Shown one piece after another: positions 63,969-64,000 of a stretch of 64,000 bases of DNA. Under the pieces are notes generated by a model. That model made no database searches. It saw nothing but the letters and a program-made list of their open reading frames with translations, and was not told the origin of the DNA. The stretch's first letter is position 1; every line of letters begins with the position of its first letter. Origin of the DNA: Ascaris suum (Eukaryota > Nematoda > Chromadorea > Rhabditida > Ascarididae); NCBI GenBank assembly GCA_013433145.1, contig CM024168.1, forward strand, positions 8,130,184 through 8,194,183, given 5' to 3'. The position numbers and the translations under genes were made by a program.

Positions 63969-64000
63969 ATCGATAAACGTAAATGATTCTGTTGGCGGGT

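Larger units (their letters stand above)
60235..64000 (-). mobile_element. BEL/Pao element B-LTR, 3' half (RNase H tail, integrase, env-like gene, 3' LTR), runs off right edge
   Basis: The minus-strand order is RNase H end and integrase zinc finger (64.0-63.37 kb), integrase DDE core (63.37-62.8 kb), C-terminal integrase domain (62.8-62.4 kb), env-like gene (62.4-60.77 kb), polypurine tract and LTR (60,768-60,235). Reverse transcriptase, protease, gag and the 5' LTR must lie to the right of the window. Frameshifts and stops in pol and env show this copy is not autonomous. Its insertion interrupts repeat R. Confidence 0.88.

Overview
The window looks like nuclear DNA of a parasitic nematode, most likely a clade V (hookworm or strongylid type) worm. 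It is AT-rich, with tiny exons (47 to 217 bases) spread over kilobases of intron. Splice acceptors are mostly TTTCAG or TTGCAG, with a few TTAAG. There are acceptor sites 8 bases upstream of start codons, as expected for spliced-leader trans-splicing, and BEL/Pao LTR elements that carry an envelope-like gene. No species call is possible from sequence reading alone.

The main host content is a tandem pair of paralogous genes on the minus strand encoding secreted TolB-like (PD40 / WD40-like) beta-propeller proteins. Gene B is complete at 34,229 to 20,959: nine exons, all phases compatible, a 393-residue product with a signal peptide and six propeller blades. Gene A starts at 5,342 and leaves the window at the left edge after its first four exons. 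Exons 3 and 4 have exactly the same lengths in both genes (61 and 168 bases). A third, broken copy of exon 7 lies alone at 56,122 to 56,242, with a frameshift at its acceptor and an in-frame stop.

The right third is retroelement territory. Element A-LTR (50,664 to about 53,464, minus strand) is the 3' end of a BEL/Pao element: the C-terminal integrase domain, a broken envelope-like gene with a C-terminal membrane anchor, and a 3' LTR. Element B-LTR (60,235 to beyond 64,000, minus strand) keeps the end of RNase H, the integrase zinc finger and DDE core, the integrase C-terminal domain, a broken envelope-like gene, a polypurine tract and a 534-base 3' LTR. A related LTR fragment lies at 19,767 to 20,018. 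The LTR of element B-LTR abuts exactly the end of a 1.05 kb non-coding repeat (59,179 to 60,234). A near-identical inverted copy of that repeat at 16,626 to 17,681 therefore serves as an unoccupied reference.

The rest is introns and intergenic DNA with microsatellites, long poly-G runs, tandem repeats (56.5 and 57.2 kb), TATA-bearing LTR-like or promoter-like patches (49.4 and 57.0 kb) and no other gene that I can support. The long open frames on both strands (up to about 200 codons) in these stretches show no recognisable domain.
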